Shown piece by piece: positions 11,676-23,160 of a stretch of DNA of 64,000 nt. Under the pieces are notes generated by a model. That model was not told the DNA's origin. It ran no database searches and worked only from the letters and a program-made list of their open reading frames with translations. The stretch comes from Molanna angustata (lineage: Eukaryota > Arthropoda > Insecta > Trichoptera > Molannidae). The DNA lies in contig OY754981.1 in assembly GCA_963576475.1 (NCBI GenBank), positions 14,436,216 through 14,500,215 on the forward strand, written 5' to 3'. Both the position numbers and the translations under genes were made by a program. How positions within the stretch are numbered: the stretch's first letter is position 1; each line of letters opens with the position of its first letter.

Positions 11676-11768
11676 TTTTCTGAGTTCAGCTTTTGACAAA
11701 GTGGTTTGATGCGAGTCCATTCTGTCAATTCCCTGTTTGGAATCGTATTCATCTTCACTGATTGGCAT
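11676..11768 (-). CDS. dpn: deadpan-type HES bHLH repressor, coding exon 1
   Basis: First coding exon (31 codons) of a HES-family basic helix-loop-helix repressor, a nuclear DNA-binding protein of neural stem cells and the Notch pathway. The start ATG sits in a good context (CACCAAA ATG). The exon encodes MPISEDEYDSKQG..., ends with SKAELRK, and is followed directly by a consensus donor GTAAGT (rc of 11670-11675). SKAELRK just before the basic region is characteristic of Deadpan, and HES genes carry an intron at this point. It joins in phase 0 to exon 2 at 4127-4222 across a 7.45-kb intron. An in-frame upstream ATG at 11810 adds 14 residues not expected for the family, so the downstream start was chosen. 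The remaining exons (rest of bHLH, Orange domain, WRPW) are outside the window. Confidence 0.88.
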
Positions 11769-12070
11769 TTTGGTGATTTCTTCCTTTGTCCTTAGAAACT
11801 CTAAACACACTTAATATATATTTTAAATAACAAGTCCCAAACAGACGATAACACAAATTCAATGTTTATTCCTTAATTGCACTTTCAACCTAACTTATCG
11901 AGCTCAAATGTCAAACTGACAGATAGTAATTTCAAATTTCGAATTCCCACGGCACTCAATTGCCCCCACCACTAGAGTAACATCACCGCTCACACAACCT
12001 CAGTCTGTCCCACTCGCACTCGTTGCTTAGGATACCCCATCTGTCATATTATAGGGAATTCGCGAGGGAC
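11769..12070 (-). promoter_or_regulatory. 5' leader and probable promoter of the deadpan-type gene
   Basis: AT-rich leader upstream of the ATG, then a more GC-rich 150-bp stretch (about 11940-12090) with no recognised transposon. It contains a Su(H)-type site, a CAATTG E-box-type hexamer and C-rich tracts. The transcription start cannot be fixed from sequence. Promoter identity is inferred from position in front of a HES start exon. Confidence 0.45.
11944..11951 (-). promoter_or_regulatory. Su(H)/CSL-type binding site
   Basis: On the minus strand this reads CGTGGGAA, an exact match to the YGTGRGAA consensus of Su(H)/CSL. It lies about 175 bp upstream of the HES start codon. HES genes are classical Notch targets, so the position is suggestive. 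An 8-bp site can occur by chance. Confidence 0.45.
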
Positions 12071-12089
12071 TCTGTCCCTTTCTACCGTG

Positions 12090-12830
12090 CAGGCATTTTT
12101 ATGAGACATCTCTTTCCAGTGTATCACTATTCGTGTTACTCAGGTAGTATAATATCGATGGGGTTTAAAACATTTTAACAATAACAGTCATTTTCAATTG
12201 ATAATAATAACATTTTTAATTAATAATATGAACATTTTTAATTGATAATATAAACAAATAAACACATTGCCATTAAAATAATTTGAGCGCAATTAATTAA
12301 GATATCAGCGAAAATTTCATATTTTATATTTTTTTATTATTATTGAAAACCAAAATACATTAAACAAACAATGAATATAAGAAAAAAATATAATTCAAAA
12401 TAATTTCATATATTTTATAACACATCACATTGATATTTGACACCATAAAAATATTTTAGTCTTAATCTTCATATGACTGAATAGCTCCAAAATTATAGGT
12501 ATATTATATCATTATATTCAAGGTTAAAAATCTGTTCAATCTATCTCCAATTGGATTTTATTGTGTGTGTACTTAAACATTAGAATACTTCAAAGGAAGA
12601 ATAAGTTATTAAATTATACAATTTTTATACAAGTTAATATTTCTCGAAAATAAACAATGTATATCTATCGGAAAACAACTTGACTCAGATACGTGGGTGC
12701 GCAGGGCGCAAATTTGTGTCTTTTTGTTTGGTTGGTATATGTGCAAACCGCCCCCCTCCACGGCGAGAAGGCTCAAGAAGTTTGACGGAAATTGTACAAC
12801 GCAAACAAATATAAATATATTACATACCCA
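12090..12830. other. AT-rich intergenic DNA upstream of the HES gene
   Basis: No gene, RNA or repeat recognised; possible distal regulatory DNA of the HES gene. Confidence 0.35.
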
Positions 12831-12835
12831 AGTAT

Positions 12836-13212
12836 AAGTACATACATACCATCCCGCCATGTCCCTCGCGGGTTAGGCAGAGAGTACAAAACGCCACATT
12901 TTTATATATTGACACACATTCATCGCCTCGTCAACATTCATGTTTTGTCTCATACATGTTCGTTTGTTGTTCACGGTTCTTCTATTTTCGCCTTTCAGAA
13001 TATCGTTCAGATGGTCGTGCCATCCTTTTCTTGGGCACCTTTGTTTCTGTCATCTTTGTATATTTTCTTAGACAGGCGTTCTTTATTCATTATTCCCAAG
13101 TGGCCAAACCATCTCAATATGTTAAATTTTATTCTTTAAATTACATATTTCTTCATCTTACTTTCTTGTGTCCTCTTTTCTAACTCTGTCATACATCGTT
13201 CTATTACAAATT
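12836..13212 (-). mobile_element. RTE-like LINE 3' fragment
   Basis: Reverse complement matches the coding tail and 3' end of the 62961-63773 element: a GRxRK-type glycine/arginine stretch, CMRR-type Cys/Arg region, ACCCGCGAGGGACATGGCGG and a TATG tail. Coding frame broken. Confidence 0.78.
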
Positions 13213-13311
13213 CTTAACAAATTCTGGTTCAAATCTTGTTCACTTCTATTACAAATTTTGAACAAATTCTTATTCAAAATAGGTTCGACTCAAAAATCTA
13301 GACACAAATTC

Positions 13312-13506
13312 ATGACCTCACCGGGAATTAATATCGAAGATAGGGATAATGTAGATATTTTTCACGTCAATAAATATTTTTATAAATGCATCCGTGAACC
13401 GATGGTTGTTTATAAATGGTTCCAAGTTCCTATAGAGGCGTGGGAAAGTGTTGTGCCTCTACTCGATACTGCTTCAGAGTACAGGACAGGGGATATCAAC
13501 CTATAG
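13312..13506 (+). pseudogene. unidentified coding-like fragment
   Basis: An open frame (13168-13506) whose second half reads MTSPGINIEDRDNVDIFHVN, then KYFYKCIREPMVVYKWF, with balanced, tryptophan-containing, acidic/basic composition unlike translated AT-rich noise. The first half overlaps an RTE-like tail and a small duplication. There is no recognised domain. It could be an exon piece, a captured gene fragment or chance. Confidence 0.3.
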
Positions 13507-13865
13507 GTACCTACTTAATATGATATTAAATTGTATGTATGTAGTTTCTACCTATTAGCCATACATAGCCACTGTCCATCTGTTAGAGTGCAATAGAAAA
13601 ACCATACCTACTTTGACTTTTGTCGTAATTATAGCTGCCAATTACACGTCAACCAGAAGCATGTGAAAGAAGTTTTAGAATATCTCTCGGACATGTGTGA
13701 GAAATGACCACAGTAATACTTAATAGCAAAACACAGCAATAGCAAAAATGCATAAGTCATCGAGGAGAGTACCCATGATCTCATTTTTAAGGGCGTTCTG
13801 TTCTAACATAGCACACAAACAACGAAACTATTAGAAAAAAAAGGTATTTAAAATTTTTATTTAAT

Positions 13866-14116
13866 ATATATTTATGATCATCAGCAGCAATGGCGCTACA
13901 GCCCGGTGAGGGCCTTGGCCTCCTCAAGAAACTGCCTCCATCCCGCCCTGTCGACAGCAAGTCTCCTCCAATTTGTCTGTCCGATCGCTCTTATATCGCC
14001 CTCGATGTCGTTCAGCCATCTCATTCTAGATCTCCCTCTGCTTCTTCTTCCTTCAGGACAGGTGTCCAATACTTTCTTTGGGACCCGGCTATCCTCCATT
14101 CTACAAAATTTCATTA
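13866..14116 (-). mobile_element. LINE 3' fragment (family with GRSRMRWL tail)
   Basis: The minus strand encodes MEDSRVPKKVLDTCPEGRRS, then GRSRMRWLNDIEGDIRAIG and WRRLAVDRAGWRQFLEEAKA, a common C terminus of insect LINEs, followed by a GATGAT-type tail. 5' truncated. Relatives at 43600-43725 and 56684-56827. Confidence 0.8.
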
Positions 14117-14640
14117 TACATTATCCTCATTAAACGTTTATTATCCTCATTCTATATTTATACATGATATAAATGGTGTTGGAGTGTTCTTTATACTTGT
14201 ATTTTCCTTATGTAGCATTATAAAATAGAAATATATAGAATAATACAATAATTTACCAATTTACCTATAAAATCTTTCGAGCTCGCATTCACTGTGGACA
14301 CACCTTCTTTTCTATTGATGCAGCCCTGTGAGTCTTGCTTCATTTAATGACCTATTATTTTTTGATTAAAAGCAAGAAATTAACCATAAACTATAAAAAA
14401 TTGACTACAATTTTTTTTCATGTTTCCTTGTAATAATTGACTTATCCTTGTTTTGAATTTGCTCGTCATTTTTTGGAACAAATCATAATACGTCAAAAAA
14501 ATTATGTAAGCTGTGCGTAGAATTTATTAAATGTAACAAATCAAAAATACGTTTTTTTTATAAAGAACAAAAAATAAATAATGCATTTTTTTAGATATGT
14601 ATTGACAAACAACATAAAACTGACAATTATATAAGTACCT

Positions 14641-15120
14641 ACACTAGCGGACCCGACAAACGTTGTCCTGCACGAACGTTGGCATGCCTGTTAGTAGCTG
14701 ATTTAAAAAACATAAAAATACCACACGCTATCATCACGGCATATCCCACAGAGACAGGTGTGCGGGTGTGGATTACCTTATAAAAGGAAGCACGACACAT
14801 ACGTGTATACCCACATATCAGTCTTGCCTCTTGTTGAGAAAAACATCAAGTTTTAATGGGATAACTAATATTGCATAATATGATGACATATCGAAAGCAA
14901 TGCTGTCAGTATTCAAAATGCATATTCCGAAAATATTTATAACAATTGATATTTTTACTACATATTAAGTAATGTATAAAATTTATTTTTGTAAATCTAA
15001 ACCATTCAGGGACTCACATAAATACACATAAAAAGTTTCAACAAAATCGGTTTTGCCGTGTAGGAGGAGTTCAGTGACTTACACACGTACAGAAGAATTA
15101 TACATATATATAAAGATGAT
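14641..15120 (+). repeat. dispersed repeat starting ACTAGCGGACCCGACAAACG
   Basis: Begins with the ACTAGCGGACCCGACAAACG motif seen at the start of a widespread insect repeat and ends with TTTCAACAAAATCGGTTTTG and a TATATAAAGATGATG tail. The class was not determined. It contains the nested repeat at 14729-14830. Confidence 0.45.
14729..14830 (-). mobile_element. second copy of the (AATG)n-tailed repeat
   Basis: Shares GGCATATCCCACA, GTGTGCGGGTGTG, CCTTATAAAA and AGCACGACACAT with 11475-11608. It is nested inside the dispersed repeat at 14641-15120. Confidence 0.55.
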
Positions 15121-15326
15121 GAAATTCCTTACGTAAAATGAAATAAAATAAAAATAAAATAAAGTAAGTTTTGAAAGATTGTGCATTCATTGAATTTATT
15201 ACGATTTGTTTTCTATATAATAATTGTATTTTTTTATTGTTTAATTAATTTGTTGTTATTTCATCTATCAATTTATTTTTGTTTAATCGATTTCCTAATA
15301 CTTTTGGTACCAAGCATTAAATATGT

Positions 15327-15667
15327 AATATTTCACGTGTAAATTCGTAATTGATATTACATTTATATTTAAAGGATTATGTACATAAATACACAATGTT
15401 ACCTATGTTTATATTCTGTGAATTTACCACCAAATATTATGTAGTATTTCACGTGTAAATTCGTAATTGATATTACATTTATATTTAAAGGATTATGTAC
15501 ATAAATACACAATGTTACCTATGTTTATATTCTGTGAATTTACCACCAAATATTATGTAGTATTTCACGTGTAAATTCGTAATTGATATTACATTTATAT
15601 TTAAAGGATTATGTACATAAATACACAATGTTACCTATGTTTATATTCTGTGAATTTACCACCAAAT
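15327..15667. repeat. three tandem copies of a 116-bp unit
   Basis: The phrase TTTCACGTGTAAATTCG recurs at 15331, 15447 and 15563, an exact 116-bp period. Copies two and three look identical; the first differs slightly at its left edge. Intergenic and AT-rich; each unit carries the E-box CACGTG. Confidence 0.93.
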
Positions 15668-15669
15668 TA

Positions 15670-16465
15670 TAAAAACAAAAATAAATAAAAATTTTAAAAG
15701 AAATTTTTGATTAAAAAAATATTACGTAGGTATTCATATTCATATCCTACACGACATATTTAAAGAACAAATTAACAATGGATTTTCCATATATGTAATA
15801 TACACGGTGTATCATTAGGAGTGGATCAACCGAAGCAGGGAGGTAGGGGACCTCAATACCTATCGATTTAACCCCCACGTATGTTCAGCGATATTGGATG
15901 CTTCAAATGTTATGTACACTTTTGTGAAATCTTAATAAAAATCGGAAATCAGACTAAACTACATCACTGTAGCTAAACTATTACGTCTACGATCATGATT
16001 TTTTTCTGGGAATAGTTTAATAAAGATGCTTATGGAAAACAATACCGTTGCGAGTCAGTAACCAAAAACTTTAAAAAAAATTGTTAAAATTTTTTGCAAG
16101 CCTCAATTTTCCACTAACTTTTCAAGGGCTCTTGGAAAAATAATTTGACGAACCATCATCATTAACAATATCGTCATCTTACAATGAATTACAATATTAA
16201 TTTATGTGAGATTTTGAAGTTTGTAGTTGAGATGCACTGATGAAATAAAATCTGCTAAGTTTGATGAGAGGAATAAGGAAGTGTAGCGGGGAGTGTCATA
16301 ATACAGTGTGTAACAGTTGAAAGGATCATATTATTATTATGGCCAGTCTCTACACTCATCACAACTTGCTACGTATGTAGAATACAACATCTCCTCTACA
16401 CATATATATAATAACATAACATTTGCATTATCTTTATGTGTTGATTATGAAATAAACAATAAGGG
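15670..16465. other. intergenic, possible decayed repeat
   Basis: TACACGGTGTATCATTAGGA near 15805 resembles the start of repeats seen in arthropod genomes; no second end or coding was found. Confidence 0.25.
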
Positions 16466-16469
16466 TATC

Positions 16470-16645
16470 GTGAAACTTTTTGGTTTAGTTAGTTCGATTT
16501 TTGATTTGACTGTTAAGCCAAAGATTCGGGTTCCATTCCTGGTGTAGATATAGTTTGTCACTATGTTTGTATGTCTGGATTTGTGAGACAATTAATCTTC
16601 AAAGTCTTCTGAAATGATGTGAAAACTTGTTAAAATACGTGTTAC
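16470..16645 (+). mobile_element. diverged SINE of family S1
   Basis: Retains TTCGGGTTCCATTCCTGGTG (B-box region), GTCTGGATTTGTGAGAC and the AACTTGTTAAAATACGTGTTA tail, with a degraded head. It abuts a CR1-like remnant. Confidence 0.6.
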
Positions 16646-16880
16646 TCCAATGCTAAACGAACTACACTGGTTGAAGTGTCCAGAGCGAGTCGTCTACAAT
16701 TTTTTTTGGCGGTATTTAGTGCTTTCAATAACCTGGCACCACAATATGTATATTCAAGAGCTGTGTCAGAGAAAAGAGCTCTCTGGGAGGCATCTCACGC
16801 TCAGGTCCTCTGGATCACGGAGTGACAACTCTCTAAAGAAGTCGAAGCGGCTTACTATAAAGTGGAATAGATTGATTCTA
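16646..16880 (+). mobile_element. CR1/L2-like LINE C-terminal remnant, 5' part
   Basis: Encodes LNELHWLKCPERVVYN and YIQELCQRKELSGRHLTLRS, the C-terminal LHWL...LRSSGS block of CR1/L2-type LINEs, with a deletion. A double MITE (16881-17155) interrupts it; it resumes at about 17156 with PDVRNAQS. Confidence 0.75.
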
Positions 16881-17155
16881 GGGGGGCATGTCTGGTCAAA
16901 CGGTGAAATCAAAACCCTCATGATTACCCATATCATGGATATAATTATCATATGAAGTTCTATAATGTATTTTGGGACATTATAGAACTCCATAATATGA
17001 TAATTATATCCATGATATGGGTAATCCTGAGGGTTTTGATTTCACCGTTTGATCAGGGGGGCAAGTCCAGTCAGACGGCGGAATCAAAACCACCCATGAT
17101 ATGGGTAAACCCATAATATTGATTCCGTCGGTTGACTAGACTTGCCCCCCCCCCC
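16881..17155. mobile_element. two palindromic MITEs back to back
   Basis: Two foldbacks with related ends GGGGGGCAAGTCNAGTCA: one at about 16881-17055 (arms of about 75 bp) and one at about 17055-17155 (arms of about 45 bp). A long C-run (17147-17159) marks the right border. They split the CR1-like remnant between WNRL and PDVRNAQS. Confidence 0.72.
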
Positions 17156-17270
17156 CCCCTGATGTCCGTAATGCACAAAGCAAAGGAGCACTTTCTCTAA
17201 AGGACTGAAAACAGCTTTGTTTCGTGGAGCAACGAAGAGCTTTGTACCGTAGAATTAGTGTAAATGCCGT
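17156..17270 (+). mobile_element. CR1/L2-like remnant, 3' part
   Basis: Continuation of 16646-16880: CCTGATGTCCGTAATGCACA, then a segment equivalent to LLKTALFSRAN of the copy at 45045-45437. Confidence 0.65.
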
Positions 17271-17559
17271 ACGGGCATTTATTTCGAATAAATAAATTTT
17301 CAATATGACTAAATTTATAAATTTTATTTGAAACATTTATACATTTTTTATCACTCCGTATAATAAAAATGCATTTGTGTGAGTACTGTGTTCGCGCCAA
17401 CTTAGAGTAATTTACCAATGATGAATGATTAAAGTTTATCTAATCTAGGTTAGTCTGATTTTCCTGAAGAGATTAAACCCGCTATTGTACACTTACTGTA
17501 TGTAAAGTAAATAAATCAATATTGACAAGTTTGCCGTTTAAGTTGTAAATTGTACAAGT

Positions 17560-17900
17560 TATAAAAGTAAGTTATTTTTTTTTTTTTTTTTATTTTATTT
17601 GAAAAAATGGGCAACGTACAATAATATTTTTTTTAACAAATATAACATTAGTAATTGTAAGCAACATAAGTAATTGTAACTTAATCAGCCCACCTTTGAT
17701 TTCATGGTGCATTGTACTCACTACTGGTAATAAAAAAAAAAAATATTATTCCTGTCTAACGTGGCTCCTGAAAAGAGTCCTGGACATACAGAATATGTCC
17801 ACGGACCTGAACTTTTCCAAATTATTATACGTGGTAAGGCATCGGTACAATGGCGAATTTTGAGCGGCATTAGTGTTTTTTTTGTCTAAAAAGAACGTTG
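17560..17900. other. unassigned AT-rich stretch with long T-run
   Basis: A T-run at about 17576-17591 and a moderately complex 200-bp stretch resembling a LINE tail, without recognisable coding. Class not determined. Confidence 0.25.
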
Positions 17901-17924
17901 AGGTGTAGGATCGTTGGTTATAAT

Positions 17925-18040
17925 AATATAATAATTTATATAGCGACGTTTAATGATTCAGGATCATTCCAAGAGCGCTTGTATTCTGTCTCATGTTGCT
18001 CTACGAAACAGAGCTGTTTTCAGTCTTTTAGAGAAATCAT
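17925..18040 (-). mobile_element. CR1/L2-like LINE 3' end
   Basis: The reverse complement reads CTGAAAACAGCTCTGTTTCG, then GGAATGATCCTGAATCATTA and TATAAATTATTATAT, the 3' end shared with 42300-42480 and 45045-45437. Confidence 0.6.
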
Positions 18041-18050
18041 GGATATAATG

Positions 18051-18325
18051 ATGGATACGCCTGTATATCTGCTAACATCATAGCTGATTTATTAAGTTGA
18101 TTCTAACGCATTATATTATTATGTATTCCGTGTATATATTATATATGTATTATAATAGCTCTTTAAATTCTATGCAAACACTATTATTATCACTGGAAAT
18201 ATAATATAATAACATCATCATCAATAGCATCGTCTATTAAAATTGACTCTTCTTTTTGAATTCTCGTTTGGATACGCCTGTATATCTGCTAACATCATAG
18301 CTGATTTATAAAGAAAGTTGACGCC
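18051..18325 (+). repeat. direct repeat of about 39 bp, 219 bp apart
   Basis: GGATACGCCTGTATATCTGC and the following 19 bases occur at 18051 and again at about 18270. The intervening sequence has no recognised element. Confidence 0.7.
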
Positions 18326-18329
18326 TTGG

Positions 18330-20450
18330 AGGAGTTAGTTGACGCTAACCAACCTTCATGATGCTAAATAAATTAAGGTAACACTAACGCATTTTTCAAT
18401 GTGCTTTCATTACGTTAACGAAAATATATTTTCAATTAATTCAATCAACTCTTTATCCTCAGACATTTCGAAAAAATCCCAAAACCACTTTTGATTAATG
18501 TGCACAGTGAAATATTTTTTATTATTATTATTTTGGATATCCAACAGTACAGTAGAATATAATAACATAGTATGAGATTAACAATGGAAAAAAAAACAGT
18601 AAATGATAGACTAGGGTACGCTACTATATAATTATGAAAATCACAAATCATTAGCCTAGTTTTCCTTTCATGTACCAACGCGAGATGAGAATTTTTTATG
18701 TTATAAAATAGTTTTAAAAAACACAAGTTATCAACTGTTCATTTCATTTTTTACGTTTTCGTTTTTATTCCTTGCTTTGTCTGTTTGGTGGAAATCCAAC
18801 ATTACATTTTACCACTCCATGTTTTTCGACAAAAAGATCCCATAGTATCAAAATTCAATTCAATATATATTTTATTTAATAAGGTGGGTAAAATAAAACA
18901 ATATTATCAATAATTTATTTTTATTTAATGCCCATATACTAGGCTCACTCTTGGTTACGATTGTATTTTATAATAATACATTATAAATATACATATTATT
19001 AAGTCTAATGTAAATTTGAATGTCTTAACTATATTTTGATCATAAAATCATAAATTATCCACATATTTATCCACATTCACAGAATTGTATGTCAGTGAAC
19101 AGTCTTATAATGACAATAGTGGTTGTTGTTTAGTAGACACATAATATTATTGTGGATATAACTAGAACAAAACAGAGTAATTATCATTTATTTAATCTCA
19201 GGTTTATTATAATAAATTATTCATACATGCTTTTTATTGTTTATTCCCACATCCCCTAAATTGAGTGATTGGTTATACAAAATAATATGGGCCTCTCTAC
19301 CAATTTACAACTTGACTATGGACATCAGATTATAGTCATATCGCAATAGAAAGTAAGGCCATATAAGAATAAAGCTTTGACACAAATTATATATTTAACA
19401 TAAACCGAACATGTTATCAGAAATTCTACGAGATTTATATTTCTTGATTATTTTATAATAAGATTTTTATTCCAGTCTGTGAGCAGGGGGGGTGCACTGC
19501 TACACAAACTATATCTTACATACAAAAAGTTAGATATAATATGATAAATAAAAAAATATAAAGAAGATGTATAAATACAAGAAAATAAACAACTAACTTA
19601 TACAAAATAAATCTTTTAATACAATTTTATGTATGCCAATCACCAATCTAGTAAATGTGTTAAAAAATCATTACCATTAACATTGGGATTATTAAATGGT
19701 TTATTTCGATAATAATTTTATTTTATTATCTAATACCTAACATAAATGGCACACTGAGGCTAAAAATCTGATAGTGTTTTGGACATTGTGAGCCATATTG
19801 TTTTATAGAAATACATACATGTAAATTTTTCTTTCTGTTCTCATCTTTCAGTCAAATGGGTACAATATATACACAATAAAGAGATGTATATGATTGTATT
19901 AGTCTTTCCCTGTTTAGATAAATGTAAAACAAAATATTCATATATGGAAGAAACAGTCTCTTGTAAAGGGAAGTTCACAGTTAATATAAAACAGTAGATT
20001 CAAGATAGGAAAGATCATAATATATGGTATGTACATAAATATACGAAAAGAGGTAGTAAATATGACTTGAAAATATTACAATTATACTAGATTATTGTTT
20101 TTGGTAAGATATGGAAGAAAAAAAAATTATAATTAAGGCATTTTACAAACACGCGGGTCAAATTTTACAGGTGTTTTTTAAGAAACATTCATAATCTGAA
20201 AATGCCTTAAATATATTATAATTATAATAAATTAAGTATCTTTCAATTTTGTAAAATAATCGACAATCAAATACATCATTTCTTGTTGTTTATAAAAAAT
20301 ATTCTGGTTATTCTAAAAATCAAGAATAAACTGCAGTTATCAGTACCATTATCTGGCCTTTTTATACATAAATACCTATAGTAAAATGGAAAAAGAAAGA
20401 AAGTACTTAATAAATATTTTGTATGTAGATATATAAAATAATAAATAATT
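18330..20450. other. AT-rich intergenic DNA
   Basis: No coding signal, transposon or RNA recognised in about 2.1 kb downstream of Spec2. Confidence 0.35.
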
Positions 20451-20455
20451 ATTTT

Positions 20456-20645
20456 TTCTATTGAATTTAATTGATTATTGATGAGTTTTGTGCAAGGCAC
20501 ATAGTCAAAATAATACTAAGACTGAAACTAGTGGATATACCTATACAAAATTTACATGTCAACCACTAGTTTCAGACATGTAGAGTATTATTTTGATGAT
20601 GTGCCTTGCACAAAACGCATCAATAATCCATTAAATTTTATAGAA
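20456..20645. repeat. long imperfect inverted repeat
   Basis: Arms at about 20456-20534 and 20562-20645 (TTTTGTGCAAGGCACAT, CAAAATAATACT and GAAACTAGTGG with complements) around a 27-bp loop. It is a foldback element or long hairpin with no coding capacity, in AT-rich DNA downstream of Spec2. Confidence 0.8.
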
Positions 20646-20649
20646 CAAA

Positions 20650-22010
20650 ACTATCTATTAATTTTTATTTATATATCAACATACAATGAAGTTCTACCAA
20701 GAATTGTCGATCGACAAACTTAATATACATATATATTTAGTAGATAAAAGTTTTTTGTGCAATTTCTATAATAATAATTATGCAAATAACATATAAACCT
20801 TCACAACATTCAAACACATTCACAACTTATCAATGAATTTATATTATTTAAGAAAATGGTTGACATTTTATTTCTAATGAAAGTAAAATGATAAGATTTT
20901 GTTTGAAATGCTTCCTTGAAGAAAATAATTTCAACATCAAAATGTTCGATCAATCCATTTTTTTGTTTTAAAATACCACATAGTATAAATATGTGCATAC
21001 TCAGTTTTGTAAAATAAGAGATTTTGTCAAAAGACTGAAGGCAATTAATACCATGCAATACTTTATTTTTCTTTTTGAAAAATATGACAATATACATATC
21101 AAGATAAAATATATACTATCACAATATCATTTACTACATTCTCTGAATCTTAATTAAGGGAAAAATCACATCAGCTGGGTAATGATTCACATGGATACCA
21201 TGCAACTTTCATCGAGATTATTGCTTTTGTTAAAAAGTTGCACCACTTTCTTGTGATTTTAAACATATATTAAATTGAACATATTTTGTAAAGTAAGCCA
21301 AAATATCACATATAAAATGACATTTAAAAATACATATTTTTTATAAGATTGATAATTGGAAGCTAATAAAGAAGATCCTATAGACACATCAATGACAAAA
21401 TTATTGTATCATTGTTTATTACTAAACATATATGTTTTTAGTTTAAATTTTGTGATTTTTAAACAAATAATCTGAATCTTAATTGATAAGAATAAAATTA
21501 TTAAGATGTAACATAGATCAGTGCCTTCTTCTATATAGACTGAAATTGATAAATGCTAATAGGTAATTGATATTCTAAAAAAAATTCTTACCTATCCATG
21601 ACATAATTGAATTAATATTCATATTTTTGATATGATATCCACATACGGCTCATTTATTACTTTTCATATTGAAAATTAATATTTCTTAAAAAAGCAGTGA
21701 TAAAATACTGATTATGCTGAAAGTATACAGAGGTAAGTTATTTAGATTTATATTTGTTTATCTATCTATTGTGGCTAAAACTTTTCTAAAATAAGTAATG
21801 AATTATTTATTAATAATAATTATTACTATTTACTAATCACACAAATAAATATGATTGACATAGAATCAGACGGATTTGTAAAGCTGCCTCATTCTAAGTT
21901 TTTATCAAAAACAATTAAATTGAATGATTTTAAGACCCTCTGTAAGTCTAATTTGGTATACTTAATACCTACCCATGTATATAATATAATATTCAACAAT
22001 AACAACAATT
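20650..22010. other. AT-rich DNA downstream of Spec2
   Basis: Unusually free of transposons for this window; could include more Spec2 3' UTR. No other feature seen. Confidence 0.3.
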
Positions 22011-22602
22011 TTTATTAAATTATAATTATTTAAAAAAAAACATAATGTTAACTTTAAACAAGGAAAAACATGTACTTGTTTTTTTTTACATGCAAGTAAA
22101 TAAATATTCTTTAAAAAGAGAGTTAATATGGTTCTTGGAACTGTAACATTAAAAGAAAAAATATATATAATACGATAAAATACACAGGTAGGTATGAATC
22201 AATTATTTTTAATACTTAAACAGACAAATTTAATAATAAGATAATAATGTATCATAGAATATAACTTAAAAATAAATAAACATAAATGATATTGATTTTT
22301 TTTTTTAAATCGATTGATTAAAATATAACAAATGCATTTTAATTGACGTAAAATTAAATATGTGGCATTGTATGCCTTAAGGAAAGGTGTCAATATTAAA
22401 CCAAATGGACTACAATATGAAGACTATATACATACAAGTATCATCACTACTCACATAACAACAAAGGATACTAATCATCGTGACAATAAGAAAATATAGA
22501 AGACATGTTGACTACATCATGACACAAAAAAGGTTCTCAATATGTAAACTTGATATATAATATAGGTCATTAAGATTTAAATTTGACAATATAGGTCAAA
22601 AG

Positions 22603-22872
22603 CGTAGAATAATAAGAAAACTATAGAATACTCATTCCCATACAATACCTCGCTGAAAAAGTGAAGCCGTTTTACTGGCCGGCTCGTGTCAATATATGCT
22701 GGTAGACATTGTTCGTATAGTACTACTCGTTATGACTGCGTAAATAATTTTGCAAACAGTTGAAAAATTCCCTATTTGGAGAATGTATCACGCAGACGGC
22801 CAAATTAGTCAACATAAAGCAGTCGCGTTTACTGCAGGCTAAAGAGTATTCTATACTATTATTATTCTATGG
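22603..22872 (+). mobile_element. TIR element with TATAGAATACTC ends, copy 1
   Basis: Left end TAGAATAATAAGAAAACTATAGAATACTC-type sequence is mirrored at the right end (GAGTATTCTATACTATTATT). The interior matches the copy at 46047-46345 (GTGAAGCCGTTTTA, GGCCGGCTCGTGTCAATATA, ATCACGCAGACGGCCAAAT). Non-coding; lies in the possible Spec2 3' UTR. Confidence 0.72.
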
Positions 22873-23001
22873 TCACAAGACAATGCCATAAAGATATTGA
22901 CTTAGGTTACATGCCAACCGACTGCTTCATGATATAATCATCAAAATGTAAATTGTAATCTCAACTTAGTTTGGATACATGTCAATTGACTGCATCATGA
23001 C

Positions 23002-23160
23002 CATGGGCGCCCGCATTTGATTGAAAATAGTCATATAATGTTACGTTCGGCCCTCGCACCTCATTGCTTCGGCCGATCATTCTTTTTCTGCCGTCTGCAT
23101 TAAAACATTACTAAAAATATTTTGCCCCCCCCCCTAGAAAATTTTCTGCGGGCGCCCATG
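23002..23160. mobile_element. hAT-like MITE with 8-bp target duplication
   Basis: TIR CATGGGCGCCCGCA at the left and its exact complement at the right. Flanked by ATCATGAC on both sides (22994-23001 and 23161-23168). An 8-bp duplication and CA...TG ends fit hAT. 159 bp, non-coding, with a C-run inside. Confidence 0.82.

Noticed and set aside
11769..11810. N-terminal extension of the HES protein from the upstream in-frame ATG
   Set aside because: The 14 extra residues have no family counterpart and the downstream ATG has the better context.
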